Positions 55,759-64,000 of a DNA stretch of 64,000 nucleotides are shown here, piece after piece (the stretch's first letter is position 1; each line of letters begins with the position of its first letter). A program made the translations under genes and the position numbers. The stretch comes from JADJPO01 sp963750395 (GTDB taxonomy: Bacteria > Actinomycetota > Actinomycetes > Actinomycetales > Kineosporiaceae), in the NCBI GenBank assembly GCA_963750395.1, contig CAVVQM010000011.1:186001-250000 (forward strand). The letters run 5' to 3'. The notes beneath the pieces are model-generated. The model ran no database searches, was not told the origin of the DNA, and saw only the letters and a program-made list of their open reading frames with translations.

Positions 55759-57253
55759 TCAGGGTCCGGTCGTGGTCCGGCGCCAGCCGGCCAGCTTGCC
55801 GTGGCGGCTGACCGCCTGCAGGCGCTGCTCGGCCATTTCGCGGACGTGGGCGGCAGCCACGACGATCAGGTCGTCGCCGTGGCGGAGCACGGTGGTGCGC
55901 CCCGGCACGAACGACTCCCCGCCCCGGCAGACCAGGGTGACGTTGGCCTCGGGCGGCAGCCGGAGCTCGAACAGCTCGACGCCGTGCAGCCGGGACGTGG
56001 GCCCGACGCGCACCTGGATGACGTCGGCGTTCAGCGCCCCGAGGGGCTGGCTGTCCACGCCCAGGGCGGTGGTCGAGACCTGCTGGGCCAGCCCGAGGCG
56101 ACGGGCCACCCAGGGCAGGGTCGGTGCCTGGACCAGGGTGAACACCACCACGAGCACGAACACGAGGTCGAACAGTGCCGCGCTGCCCTCCATGCCGCGC
56201 GAGAGCGGCACCGTGGCGAGCACGATCGGCACGGCTCCGCGCAGACCGGCCCAGGACAGGAAGGCCTGCTCGCGCCAGGGGATCCCGAACCAGGTCACGC
56301 TGCCGATCACCGACAGCGGCCGCGCCACGAAGAGCAGCATCGCTCCCAGCACGATCGCCGGGCCCAGCTGGCCGGACAATCGGCCGGGATTGGCGAGCAG
56401 GCCGAGCAGCACGAACAGGCCGATCTGGGCGATCCAGCCGAGTCCCTCGGAGAATCCGCGGACGGCGGCCCCGTGCGGCAGCCGGACGTTGCCGAGCACC
56501 AGGGCGGCGAGGTAGACGGCGAGGAATCCCGAACCGTGCAGCGTGACCGACATGCCGTAGGTGAAGCCGATCAACCCGATCACCGAGATCGGATACAGCC
56601 CGGACGCCGGCAGTGCGACCCGCCGGATCGCCTCGGCGCCGAAACGGCCGATCACCAGACCGACCACGGCACCGACGGCCAGCTCGGTGACCGCCTCGGT
56701 GGCCAAGGTCCACATCGGCTCGTGCTGGTCGTCCACGGCGCGCGAGGTGAGGGCGACCACGGCGATCACCACGGGCGCGTCGTTGAAGCCGGACTCGGCC
56801 TCCAGCATGCCGACCACCCGGCGGGGCAGGGGCACCGCCCGCAGCACCGAGAACACCGCGGCGGCGTCCGTCGAGGAGACGACCGCGCCGACCAGCAGGG
56901 CCTGCTCCCACGGCAGGGACAGCAGGTAGTGGGCGCAGGTGCCCGTCACCGCGATGGAGATCACGGTGCCCAACGTCGACAGCATCGCGGCGGGGGTCAC
57001 GATCGGGCGCATCGACTCCCAGCGGGTGGTCAGGCCCGCCCTCGGCGAGGATGGCGATCAACGCCATGTAGCCCAGGACGCCGGTGATGGTGGCGTCCTC
57101 GAAGCTGTAGTACCGACCGAGGACCAGGCCCAGCCCGAGGTAGACCATCAGCGACGGCAGGCCCATGCCCACGCTGAGGCGCACGGCGGCGACCGCGACG
57201 AGCAGGATGGCGCTCGACAGCAGCAGGACGCCGCCCAGTTCGTCGACGCTCAC
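55759..57253 (-). CDS. CPA1-type Na+(K+)/H+ antiporter with RCK_C domain (one frame break)
   Basis: About 497 residues after repair. The membrane core has roughly 12 helices (GGVLLLSSAILLVAVAAVRLSVGMGLPSLMVYLGLGLVLG; SSTDAAAVFSVLRAV; LEAESGFNDAPVVIAVV; AGLRGAVPIVLATVPL). Then a cytoplasmic TrkA/RCK_C domain follows: GALNADVIQVRVGPTSRLHGVELFELRLPPEANVTLVCRGGESFVPGRTTVLRHGDDLIVVA. It exchanges cation for proton and is gated by a nucleotide through RCK_C. One extra base at about 57036 (GGCGGGCCTG on the coding strand) breaks the frame after AILAEGG. The GTG at 57253 is the first start before the conserved N-terminus. Confidence 0.87.
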
Positions 57254-57256
57254 CGC

Positions 57257-57328
57257 GCCGTCAAACGGGCCGTCGAACGGGCCGTCGAGCGGGAAGCCGA
57301 ACGGGCCGTCGAACGGGCCGTGAACCGG
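57257..57328. repeat. Six 12-bp repeats before the antiporter start
   Basis: Units GCCGTCAAACGG, GCCGTCGAACGG, GCCGTCGAGCGG, GAAGCCGAACGG, GCCGTCGAACGG, GCCGTGAACCGG. On the minus strand they would code GPFD-type units in the antiporter frame, but no start codon lies before them, so they are probably leader. The same 12-base period occurs in the helicase gene at 47.5 kb. Confidence 0.8.
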
Positions 57329-57332
57329 ACTG

Positions 57333-57941
57333 TCAACGCACGCGCAGGCAACGGCGAGGGGTGGCCACCACGTGAACCGGCAGGTCGTGGGACTCGGTGG
57401 GGATCGGCTCGACCGCGGCGTCCAGGACCTCCTCCTCGTGCACCAGCGCGACCACCGTCGTCGAGGGGAAGAGCAAGCTGAGCGACCGGTCGTAGTAGCC
57501 GGCGCCCTGGCCGAGTCTGCGGCCCAGGGTGTCCACGGCCAGGGCCGGGACGAGCATGACGTCGGCCTCGCGCACCGCCTCCGGGCCGAGCCGCGGCCCG
57601 AGCGGTTGCGGCCCGCCCGGACCGACCGGTGGGCCCATGTCCTTCTCGCCGGTGTCCTCCGCCCAGTCGAGCACGCCCCCGGGCAACACGACCGGCAGCA
57701 GCACCCGGACACCGGCGCGGGCCAGCGCGGCCCGCAGGGGTCTGGTGTCGATCTCGGCCCCGACCGAGGCGAAGAGGCAGACACACTCCGCGTGCTGCAC
57801 CTCGGGCAGCTCCATGACCACGGTGGTCAACGCGCGGGCATCGGTTTCGATGGAGGATCTCGACCGGTCTCGGCGCTCGGCCCGGATGCGGGTCCGCAAC
57901 GCCGCCTTGGCCGCGACGAGATCGATGACGGTGCTCGTCAT
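57333..57941 (-). CDS. 5-formyltetrahydrofolate cyclo-ligase
   Basis: 202 residues. It converts 5-formyl-THF to 5,10-methenyl-THF with ATP. The N-terminal AAKAALRTRIRAERR, the substrate/ATP loop VCLFASVGAEIDTRPL, and the signature LAVDTLGRRLGQGAGYYDRSL with the GxGxGYYDR glycine loop are typical, as is VALVHEEEVLDAAVEPIPTESHDLPVHVVATP. The ATG at 57941 is chosen over far upstream starts because it directly precedes the conserved part. Same strand as the antiporter 80 bases downstream. Confidence 0.9.
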   Translation of the reverse strand: MTSTVIDLVAAKAALRTRIRAERRDRSRSSIETDARALTTVVMELPEVQHAECVCLFASVGAEIDTRPLRAALARAGVRVLLPVVLPGGVLDWAEDTGEKDMGPPVGPGGPQPLGPRLGPEAVREADVMLVPALAVDTLGRRLGQGAGYYDRSLSLLFPSTTVVALVHEEEVLDAAVEPIPTESHDLPVHVVATPRRCLRVR

Positions 57942-58154
57942 GACGACTTCCTCTGCGCCGGACGTCTGGATCACCCCATCTTCCTCCTCATCCGGCGATT
58001 GCGCGTACCTGCCGGGGCGGACGTCGCCATGAACCCGCAAAGCGGTCACATAGTGCCACGACACCGTTACTCTTAAGTCACCTGTGCCGGCCGGTGCAGC
58101 GAACGTGGATGCTGTCCGGGCGATCGCTCGGGCGTCGTCGGATGTGGGGGTGGG

Positions 58155-59588
58155 GTGTCCCTGCGGGCGCGGATCGCGCTGTCGATGACCGCCGTGATGC
58201 TCGGGCCACTGCTGGCGGCCCTGGTGCTGATCCTGACCGGGGCCGGTTCGCGTGGCACCGGCATGGACGGCGGCGTCGCCGACCCCTTCCGGGTGTGGCC
58301 GCCGGTCGCCCTGGTGGCGGGTACGGCGATCGCGGTGGCGGTGCTCGCGATCCGATTGAGCCGGCCGTTCGCCGCCATCGACCGACTGAACGACGCCTCC
58401 TGCCGGCTGGCCGACGGTGACCTGACGGCGCAGCTCGACCTGCGACCCCTGGCCGACGACGAGGCGTTCGGCCCGCTCGCCCGGTCCCTGACCCGGATGG
58501 GCGTGCGGGTGGAGACGGCGCGCGGAGAGATCCATCGCCGCGACCGGGCACTGGCCGAGACCTTCGAGCAGTTCGGTGAGGCGCTGGCCAGCACGCACGA
58601 CCTGGACGCCCTGCTGCGCACGGTGGTGGAGGCGGCCCGGCGCGGCGCCGGCGGCGTGGTCGGAACCGTGCTGCTCGGCGACGCGGGCGGTCTTTCCGAG
58701 CGGGTGTCGTCGGTGCCGGACGGCGTGGACGGCGTGTGGGTGGGCGACGTCCTGGAGCGGCTGACCACGCTGGCCGCGCGCGCCGTCCGCAGCGGTCGGG
58801 CGTGCGCCGGCGACCTGGATCCGTTGGCGGGCGGGGGGTTCGCCCTGCCGCTTCGGTGCGGGCACACCATGGTGGGCGCGCTCGCCGTGGTCCGCCCGCG
58901 GGGTCAGGGGCCGCTGGACGACGCGGCGCGGGCCGCAGTCCAGGCCCTCGCCGACCACGCCGGGACCGCGGTGGCCAACGTGCGCGAACACGTCACCGCG
59001 CAGCGCCTGTCGTTGACCGACCCGCTCACCGGCGCCGGCAACGTCCGCCACCTGACCGCGACCCTGAACCGCGAGGTCGAGCGGGCCCACCGCTTCGGCC
59101 GAACCCTGTCGGTGCTCATGCTCGACCTGGACCACTTCAAGCAGGTCAACGACGATGCGGGGCACGACTTCGGGGACGCGGTGCTGCGCGAGTTCTCGGC
59201 CAGGCTGTCCGGCTGTCTGCGCGAGGTCGACATGGTCGCCCGCCGCGGCGGTGAGGAGTTCACCGTCGTCCTGCCCGAGACCGGTCCGGTTGGGGCGCAG
59301 GCCGTCGCCACTCGCATCCTGAACCGGGTGCGGGACAAGGCCTTCCAGGAGGGTGAGCTCAGCCGGTCGGTGACCGTCTCGATCGGTCTGGCCAGCTACC
59401 CCGACCACGCGGACAGCGCCGCCGGCGTGATGCACGCGGCCGATGTCGCGCTGTACGAGGCCAAGCGGGGCGGACGGGATCGCTGGGCCATGGCGTCCGC
59501 GCCGACGGGCCTGGCGGGGGTGATCGACACCACCCGCGCCGAGGGCGGCCTGACCGGGCCGCGGCGCCGCCCGGCCGGACTCGCCTAG
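58155..59588 (+). CDS. Membrane HAMP-GAF-GGDEF diguanylate cyclase
   Basis: 477 residues from a GTG. Two transmembrane helices (ALSMTAVMLGPLLAALVLIL; VWPPVALVAGTAIAVAVLAI) bracket a very short outside loop. Then a HAMP-like linker (SRPFAAIDRLNDASCRLADGDLTAQLDL), a GAF-like domain (about 150-280), and a GGDEF domain with DPLTGAGNVRHLTATL, MLDLDHFKQVND, active GGEEF and an REVD inhibition site five residues before it. It makes c-di-GMP. Nine bases separate its stop from the glp start, so they may be co-transcribed, placing c-di-GMP next to a cell-division cluster. Confidence 0.9.
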   Translation: MSLRARIALSMTAVMLGPLLAALVLILTGAGSRGTGMDGGVADPFRVWPPVALVAGTAIAVAVLAIRLSRPFAAIDRLNDASCRLADGDLTAQLDLRPLADDEAFGPLARSLTRMGVRVETARGEIHRRDRALAETFEQFGEALASTHDLDALLRTVVEAARRGAGGVVGTVLLGDAGGLSERVSSVPDGVDGVWVGDVLERLTTLAARAVRSGRACAGDLDPLAGGGFALPLRCGHTMVGALAVVRPRGQGPLDDAARAAVQALADHAGTAVANVREHVTAQRLSLTDPLTGAGNVRHLTATLNREVERAHRFGRTLSVLMLDLDHFKQVNDDAGHDFGDAVLREFSARLSGCLREVDMVARRGGEEFTVVLPETGPVGAQAVATRILNRVRDKAFQEGELSRSVTVSIGLASYPDHADSAAGVMHAADVALYEAKRGGRDRWAMASAPTGLAGVIDTTRAEGGLTGPRRRPAGLA

Positions 59589-59597
59589 AGTCGTGGT

Positions 59598-60831
59598 GTG
59601 ATATCGGTCGAGGATCATCTGGCCCGCTGTCTGGGTGGGGTGGACCTGCTCGAGCCCGTCGAGGTCGCCCTGCCGGACGCCCTGGAGTGCCTGCTCGCGC
59701 AGGACGTGCTCGCAGGGGTGGACATCCCGCGCTTCATGAACTCGGCGATGGACGGGTACGCCGTCGTGATGCCGGACGTCGCCGCGGCCTCCCCGGAGAA
59801 GCCCGTCGTCCTGCCGGTCGCCGCCGACGTGCCGGCCGGCCCGTCCGAGCCGCTGGTGCTGGCGGCCGGCACGGCGGTCCGGGTGATGACCGGGGCCCCG
59901 GTTCCGGAAGGCACCGACGCCGTGGTGCCGGTCGAGTGGACGGACGAGGGCACCGCGACCGTGACCGTGACCCGCGCCCCGGACGCCGGCCAGTTCGTGC
60001 GATCGGCGGGGGAGGACGTCACGGCCGGCGAACTGGTCGTGCCCGCGGGGACCCGGATCGGTCCGCGACACATCGCTCTGCTGGCCGCGGTGGGGTTGGG
60101 CCGGGTGCTGGTGCACCCCCGGCCGAGGGTCGCGATCGTCTCCACCGGAAGCGAATTGGTGGCTCCGGGGGGCCCGCTGACGCACGGAGAGATCTACGAC
60201 TCGAACGGGTACGCGCTGCTCGCCGCGGCCGCCGAACTCGGTGCGGAGCGCCCGCTACCTCGGGTTCGTCGGCGACCGTGAGCAGGACGTGCGCGCCGCC
60301 ATCGAGACGGCCTGCGCCGATGCCGATCTGGTGATCACCAGCGGTGGGGTGTCGGCCGGTGCCTACGATCCGGTCAAGGCCGTGCTGCTCGAGACCGCCT
60401 CGATGTGGTTCGGCAAGGTGGCCATGCAGCCGGGCATGCCGCAGGGTTTCGGCCTGCTCGGCGGCGTCCCGGTGATCACTCTGCCCGGCAACCCGGTCAG
60501 TTCGATGGTCTCCTTCGAGATCTTCGCGAGGCCGGTGCTGCGCAAGATGGCCGGTGAGATCGCGCTGCACCGGCCCGGTGTCGCGGCGCGCACCGAGGTC
60601 GGTTGGTCCTCCCCGCCGGGCAAGCGTCAGTTCGTGCGAGCGGTCGTCACGACGGTCCTGGACGCCGACGGCGGGCGCCGCCGCACGGTGCGCCCGGTCG
60701 GGGCCCAGGGCTCGCACCTGGTGGCCGACCTGTCCGAGGCCAACTGTCTGGCGGTGGTGCCCGAGGAGGTGACCCGGGTGGAGCCGGACGTCGAATTGCG
60801 GTGTCTGTTGCTGGAACGGGTGCGCCGGTGA
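59598..60831 (+). CDS. glp: Gephyrin-like molybdotransferase Glp / MoeA (one frame break)
   Basis: About 410 residues after repair. MoeA domains I-IV: PRFMNSAMDGYAV, GTAVRVMTGAPVPEGTDAVVPVE, RPRVAIVSTGSELVAPG with HGEIYDSNGYALLAAAAELGA, DLVITSGGVSAGAYDPVK, KVAMQPGMPQGFG, LPGNPVSSMVSFEIFARPVL and a C-terminal beta domain. It inserts molybdate into adenylylated molybdopterin. In Corynebacterium a Glp paralogue also bridges FtsZ and the receptor GlpR. One extra base near 60251 breaks the frame between AELGAER and YLGFVGD. The presence of a glpR-like gene downstream supports the Glp assignment. Starts at GTG. Confidence 0.88.
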
Positions 60832-61313
60832 ACGGGCCGGACGGCGCGGGCCTGACCCACGTCGACGCGCGCGGTGAGGCGCGGATGGTCGACGTGTCCG
60901 CCAAGGAGGTCACCGCCCGCGAGGCGACCGCCGCGGGGCGCCTGCTCTGCACGCCCGAGGTGGTGGCACTGCTGCGCGGGGACGGTGTGCCGAAGGGTGA
61001 CGCGCTGGCGGTCGCCCGGATCGCGGGGTTGCAGGCCGCCAAGCGGACCCCAGACCTGGTGCCGCTGGCGCATCCTGTGGCGGTGCACGCCGTCCGGGTC
61101 GACCTGGAGGTCGTCGAGCACGGGGTCGAGATCCGGGCCACGGTGCGCACCGCCGACCGGACCGGGGTGGAGATGGAGGCGCTGACCTGTGTCGCCGTCG
61201 CCGGGCTGACCCTGATCGACATGGTCAAGGCCGTGGACCGGCAGGCCCGCATCACCGACATCCGGGTGATCGCCAAGAGCGGGGGCCGTTCGGGCGATTG
61301 GCGTTTCGAGTGA
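60828..61313 (+). CDS. moaC: Cyclic pyranopterin monophosphate synthase
   Basis: 161 residues. THVDARGEARMVDVSAKEVTAREATAAGRL, GDALAVARIAGLQAAKRTPDLVPLAHPVAVHAVRVDLEV, TADRTGVEMEALTCVAVAGLTLIDMVKAVDR and IRVIAKSGGRSGDW are the full MoaC signature including the active-site Lys and the LCHP-like LAHP. It converts the MoaA product to cyclic pyranopterin monophosphate in molybdopterin synthesis. GTG overlaps the glp stop (GTGA). Confidence 0.95.
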   Translation: MNGPDGAGLTHVDARGEARMVDVSAKEVTAREATAAGRLLCTPEVVALLRGDGVPKGDALAVARIAGLQAAKRTPDLVPLAHPVAVHAVRVDLEVVEHGVEIRATVRTADRTGVEMEALTCVAVAGLTLIDMVKAVDRQARITDIRVIAKSGGRSGDWRFE

Positions 61314-61865
61314 GCGGGCCTGGTGTGTCGGAGGGCTAATGCGCCGGGCAGACCCGCCGCGCCGGACGGCGCGCGGCGCGCGGTGGTGATCACCGCGTCG
61401 AACCGGGCGGCGGCCGGGGTGTATGCCGACCGCGGTGGTCCGATCCTGGCGGACGGCCTGCGGCAGATGGGGTTCGAGGTCGCTGGTCCGGTCGTGGTGC
61501 CGGACGGCGACCCGGTGGCCCAGGCGCTGCGGGAGGCGGTGGCCGCCGGCGCCGCGGTGGTGCTGACCACCGGCGGCACCGGCCTGAGCCCCACCGACCG
61601 AACCCCCGAGGCCACCCGGGAGGTGATCGAGCGGGAGGTGCCCGGGCTCGCCGAGGCGGTGCGGGCCCACGGTGTGGCCTCGGGCGTGGCGTCGGCGAGC
61701 CTGTCGCGGGGGATCGCGGGGCTGGCCGGCTCGACGCTGGTGGTCAACCTGCCGGGGTCCCCGGGGGGCTGCAGGGACGGGATCGCGGTGCTCCGCGAGG
61801 TGTTGGTACACGCGGTCGACCAGATCCACGGGGGCGATCACCCGTCGTCGGAGCCGCCGTCCTGA
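61310..61865 (+). CDS. mog: MogA/MoaB family molybdopterin adenylyltransferase (start-region frame break)
   Basis: About 184 residues. AVVITASNRAAAGVYADRGGPILADGLRQMGFEV, VVLTTGGTGLSPTDRTPEATREVIEREVPGLAEAVR and LPGSPGGCRDGIAVLREVLVHAVDQI are the MogA/MoaB blocks with the TTGGTG loop. It adenylylates molybdopterin. Only a weak GTG at 61323 starts the long frame. A GTG at 61310 overlaps the moaC stop like the neighbouring gene junctions, and reaches the same frame if one base near 61338 (GGCTAATGCG) is removed. I therefore prefer 61310; 61323 is the alternative. Confidence 0.85.
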
Positions 61866-61898
61866 GGTCCCCCGGCTGCGTCGAGTACGCGTGAGGGC

Positions 61899-62603
61899 GT
61901 GCGGACTGCGACACTTCTCGACGTGGGCGGCGAACGAGCTGGCCGGGCCTGGCCGGTCGAACTGCGTGAGGGGCCTGTCGTGCTGCGCCCCCTGCGCCGC
62001 CGCGATGCCCCGCAGTGGCGCGCCGTCCGGGCCGCCAACGCGGCCTGGCTCGGGCCCTGGGAGGCCACCCATCCCGACAGCTCGGAGGTGACCCCGAGCT
62101 TCACCCGCATGGTTCGCACGTTCGGCCGTGAGGCGCGGGCGGGCCGGATGCTGCCGTTCGTGATCGAGGTCGACTCGCGTCTGGTCGGCCAGCTCACGGT
62201 CGCCGGCCTCGGCTGGGGCTCGCTGCGCTCCGGGCACATCGGGTACTGGGTGGACCGGGCGATGGCCGGGCGGGGGATCGCGCCGACCGCGGTGGCGCTG
62301 GCGACGGATCACTGTCTGTTCACTGTGGGTATGCACCGGGTCGAGGTGAACATCCGCCCGGAGAACCAGGCCAGCCTGCGGGTCGCGCAGAAGCTCGGGT
62401 TCCGGCCCGAGGGGGTGCGCAAGCGCTACCTGCACATCGACGGCGCCTGGCGCGACCACGCGACGTTCGCGCTCACCGTCGAGGACGTGCCGATCGGGGT
62501 GATGCCGATGTGGCGCCAGTATGTGGCCGATACCGAGAGCATCCATCCCTTGTCACACCCGTCACAGCAGTCACCTCCTGGCTCGGCAGCGACACACCGC
62601 TGA
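61899..62603 (+). CDS. rimJ: GNAT N-acetyltransferase, RimJ/RimL type
   Basis: 234 residues. LREGPVVLRPLRRRDAPQWRAVRAANAAWLGPWEATHP, RMLPFVIEVDSRLVGQLTVAGLGWGSLRSGHIGYWVDRAMAGRGIAPTAVALATDHCLFTVGMHRVEVNIRPENQASLRVAQKLGFRPEGVRKRYLHIDG. The acetyl-CoA loop is RAMAGRGIAP, and NxASxRVAxKLGF is the RimJ signature. It acetylates N-terminal or ribosomal protein amines. Starts at GTG. In many actinobacteria it sits between mog and glpR/sepX, as here. Confidence 0.9.
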   Translation: MRTATLLDVGGERAGRAWPVELREGPVVLRPLRRRDAPQWRAVRAANAAWLGPWEATHPDSSEVTPSFTRMVRTFGREARAGRMLPFVIEVDSRLVGQLTVAGLGWGSLRSGHIGYWVDRAMAGRGIAPTAVALATDHCLFTVGMHRVEVNIRPENQASLRVAQKLGFRPEGVRKRYLHIDGAWRDHATFALTVEDVPIGVMPMWRQYVADTESIHPLSHPSQQSPPGSAATHR

Positions 62604-62646
62604 CGGTGCGTGAGGTGGCCTGTGCGGAGGCATACCGTTGCGTACC

Positions 62647-63606
62647 GTGCAGCCAAGTTCCCTGGTCTTCGTCGCCATCATCGCGGGCTGGGTTGCCTAT
62701 CTCCTGCCACGCTGGGTCTCCCGCCGCGACGCGCTTCGGCTGTCGGGGTCGGCTCATCGTGACTCGGCGCAGTCGCGGGTGCTGTCCCGGCGGGCCGCTC
62801 CGACACCGACGGTGAGCCGGGCGCCCACCCGATCCTCGCAGTCTCTGCTGACCTCCCCGGCGCCCACTCGGTCGCCGTCCGTGGTCGCCGACCGCCGCGG
62901 GCCGGGTCTGCGGCCACAGACCGTCGATCGTCCTGCGCGTCGCCGTGCCGCCGCGCGCCGCGCCCGGTTGCTGCTCACCCTGTCCGTCGTGGCGATCACC
63001 TCGTGGGGGATCGTCGCGCTTCCGGGGGTGCCGTGGTGGACGGCGCTGCCCGCCACCACCCTGCTCGCCCTGGACGTCACCGCGATCATCGCCCTGGCCC
63101 GTCGCCGGGTCGCCGACCGGCACCGGACGGCGCGCCGGATGGCCCGTGCCGTGTCTGCGCCGGAGCGCCCACGGACGGCCCGTCGTCCTGTTCTCTCCGA
63201 CGAGGTGTCGCCGTTCGACGTCGAGGACGGCGCTCGCGGTGCCGCTCGTGGTTCCGCCCGGGGTCGTGAAGGCGTGCGCGCAGGGGAGGGGGGCGCGGGC
63301 GACGGGCGGGACAGGACGTGGACGCCGGTCCCCGTGCCGGTACCGACCTACATGCTCAAACCCGTGGTGGAGCGACCGCAGCCGCGCCCCCTGGAGGAGG
63401 ACGAGGTGGCCTCGGCCGCGCAGCCGGTGACCCCCGCCAAGCCCATCCTCACCGTGGCACCCGAGCCCGCTCCGCGGCCCGCCGCCGAACAGCAGACGGC
63501 GTCGGGCGGGCCCGGCAAGGACGCCCCGCGGCCCTGGGAGGTCGAGCACACCTGGGCCGACGACATCGACCTGTTCCTGGCCCGTCGGCGGGCCGTCAAC
63601 GGGTGA
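62647..63606 (+). CDS. glpR: GlpR/SepX-like membrane protein of the divisome
   Basis: 319 residues. N-terminal membrane helix (SSLVFVAIIAGWVAYLLPRWVSRRDALRL), then a Ser/Arg/Pro-rich stretch with SRVLSRR. A second pair of helices follows (LLLTLSVVAITSWGIVAL; TTLLALDVTAIIALARRRV), then a long Arg/Pro-rich cytoplasmic tail ending in WEVEHTWADDIDLFLARRRAV. The start IFVAIxxxWAxYLxPRWxRRRD is the hallmark of the actinobacterial receptor that recruits Glp to FtsZ. GTG at 62647 preferred to TTG at 62638. Last gene of the cluster. Confidence 0.85.
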   Translation: MQPSSLVFVAIIAGWVAYLLPRWVSRRDALRLSGSAHRDSAQSRVLSRRAAPTPTVSRAPTRSSQSLLTSPAPTRSPSVVADRRGPGLRPQTVDRPARRRAAARRARLLLTLSVVAITSWGIVALPGVPWWTALPATTLLALDVTAIIALARRRVADRHRTARRMARAVSAPERPRTARRPVLSDEVSPFDVEDGARGAARGSARGREGVRAGEGGAGDGRDRTWTPVPVPVPTYMLKPVVERPQPRPLEEDEVASAAQPVTPAKPILTVAPEPAPRPAAEQQTASGGPGKDAPRPWEVEHTWADDIDLFLARRRAVNG

Positions 63607-63667
63607 TCCGGGGCCCCCGATACCGGTTCGGGGGCGGCCGAGCCAGGTGCTAGCCTTGGCGGGCCTT

Positions 63668-63741
63668 GGGGCTGTGGCGCAGTCTGGTAGCGCACCTCGT
63701 TCGCATCGAGGGGGTCAGGGGTTCGAGTCCCCTCAGCTCCA
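63668..63741 (+). tRNA. tRNA-Ala (anticodon CGC)
   Basis: 74-nt cloverleaf. Acceptor GGGGCTG / CAGCTCC, discriminator A, D-arm GGCGCAGTCTGGTAGCGCA-like, anticodon stem CCTCG / CGAGG with loop TTCGCAT (anticodon CGC, codon GCG), and T-arm GGGGTTCGAGTCCCC. No encoded CCA. Confidence 0.93.
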
Positions 63742-63798
63742 CCGACCGGCACGCGCTGTTGCCTGCATTCCTGGCCCGGGACTGGAAGCGTGGGCCGA

Positions 63799-64000
63799 TC
63801 AGGGCGTGCGATCCAGCTCGGCGCCCAGCCGGACCGGATCGACACCACATGCCTGCAGCAGTGCGGCAGCGGGATTGATGGCGCTGAAGGTCCAACCGAG
63901 GTGGCAGGCGACATCCGGGTCCGTGCGCTGCTCGCCGAGCGGTCCCATCCCGTTGCGGACCGATGGATGACGAGGCCTTGTTCGATACGGCAGGGCTGGC
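63799..64000 (-). CDS. Partial hypothetical protein (C-terminus only)
   Basis: The reading frame entering from the right edge ends at 63799. Its last 49 residues, from an internal ATG GGA, read MGPLGEQRTDPDVACHLGW, then TFSAINPAAALLQACGVDPV, then RLGAELDRTP. Looks like a real C-terminus with GC-rich third positions, but the rest is outside the window. No domain recognised. Confidence 0.35.
   Translation of the reverse strand, partial: PALPYRTRPRHPSVRNGMGPLGEQRTDPDVACHLGWTFSAINPAAALLQACGVDPVRLGAELDRTP

Noticed and set aside
57333..60185. Very long minus-strand frame (about 950 codons) across the GGDEF and glp genes
   Set aside because: Only the last 202 codons match a family (5-formyl-THF cyclo-ligase); the rest is antisense to strongly conserved genes.

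Overview
The window is chromosomal DNA from a high-GC Gram-positive bacterium of the phylum Actinomycetota. The evidence is the very GC-rich third codon positions, the frequent GTG starts, the overlapping GTGA/ATGA stop-start junctions, and the locus pairing a gephyrin-like Glp (MoeA) protein with a SepX/GlpR-type membrane protein. I cannot place the genus. There is no rRNA, plasmid, phage or insertion-sequence signature. Two tRNA genes are present: Arg-CCT at 9618 and Ala-CGC at 63668.

Layout. 0-2.3 kb: a PAS-GGDEF diguanylate cyclase coupled to an HDOD protein. 2.3-4.5 kb: two tandem 60-bp hairpin repeats, a PIG-L deacetylase and a family 4 glycosyltransferase. 4.7-7.7 kb: two convergent FHA-domain proteins flanking degenerate 31-32 bp repeats. 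7.9-9.5 kb: a small hypothetical, then a TetR regulator with a double operator and two small redox/membrane genes. 9.7-11.5 kb: an M14 carboxypeptidase coupled to a small partner. 11.7-12.5 kb: a decayed antiporter. 12.6-17.8 kb: a tight operon of acyl-CoA synthetase, E1 alpha, E1 beta, lipoyl E2 and an acyl carrier protein. 17.9-28 kb: a surface-polysaccharide region with a secreted PKD protein, GT2, a Wzx-like flippase, an unusual nucleotidyltransferase-NDK-kinase fusion, a heparinase-like protein and a membrane GGDEF protein. 28-35 kb: a WYL regulator, a nitronate monooxygenase-like enzyme, a GH31 glycosidase and a MarR-DUF2306 pair. 35-40 kb: an HNH nuclease, a pilin-like calpain protease with a lipoprotein partner, and an Lrp/DDAH-like/RocD arginine-ornithine unit. 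40-47 kb: housekeeping and hypothetical genes (IolG, ABC-F, DUF2237, a HTH-only IclR, APP1, OsmC). 47-52 kb: a 1415-residue SF1-like helicase-nuclease whose Walker A lysine is missing. 52-58 kb: MscL, fasciclin, SAF, MTA phosphorylase, FmdB, a CPA1 antiporter and 5-formyl-THF cyclo-ligase. 58-63.6 kb: a third GGDEF protein, then glp/moeA-moaC-mogA-rimJ-glpR, a molybdenum-cofactor and cell-division cluster.

Quality caveat. About 18 otherwise well-conserved reading frames or frame junctions are broken by what looks in every case like a net +1 base change, on either strand. The uniform sign points to single-base insertion errors in the assembly rather than real decay. Affected genes are annotated as whole genes with the sites given. 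The nhaP-like gene at 11.7 kb is different: it lacks large internal segments and looks genuinely degenerate.
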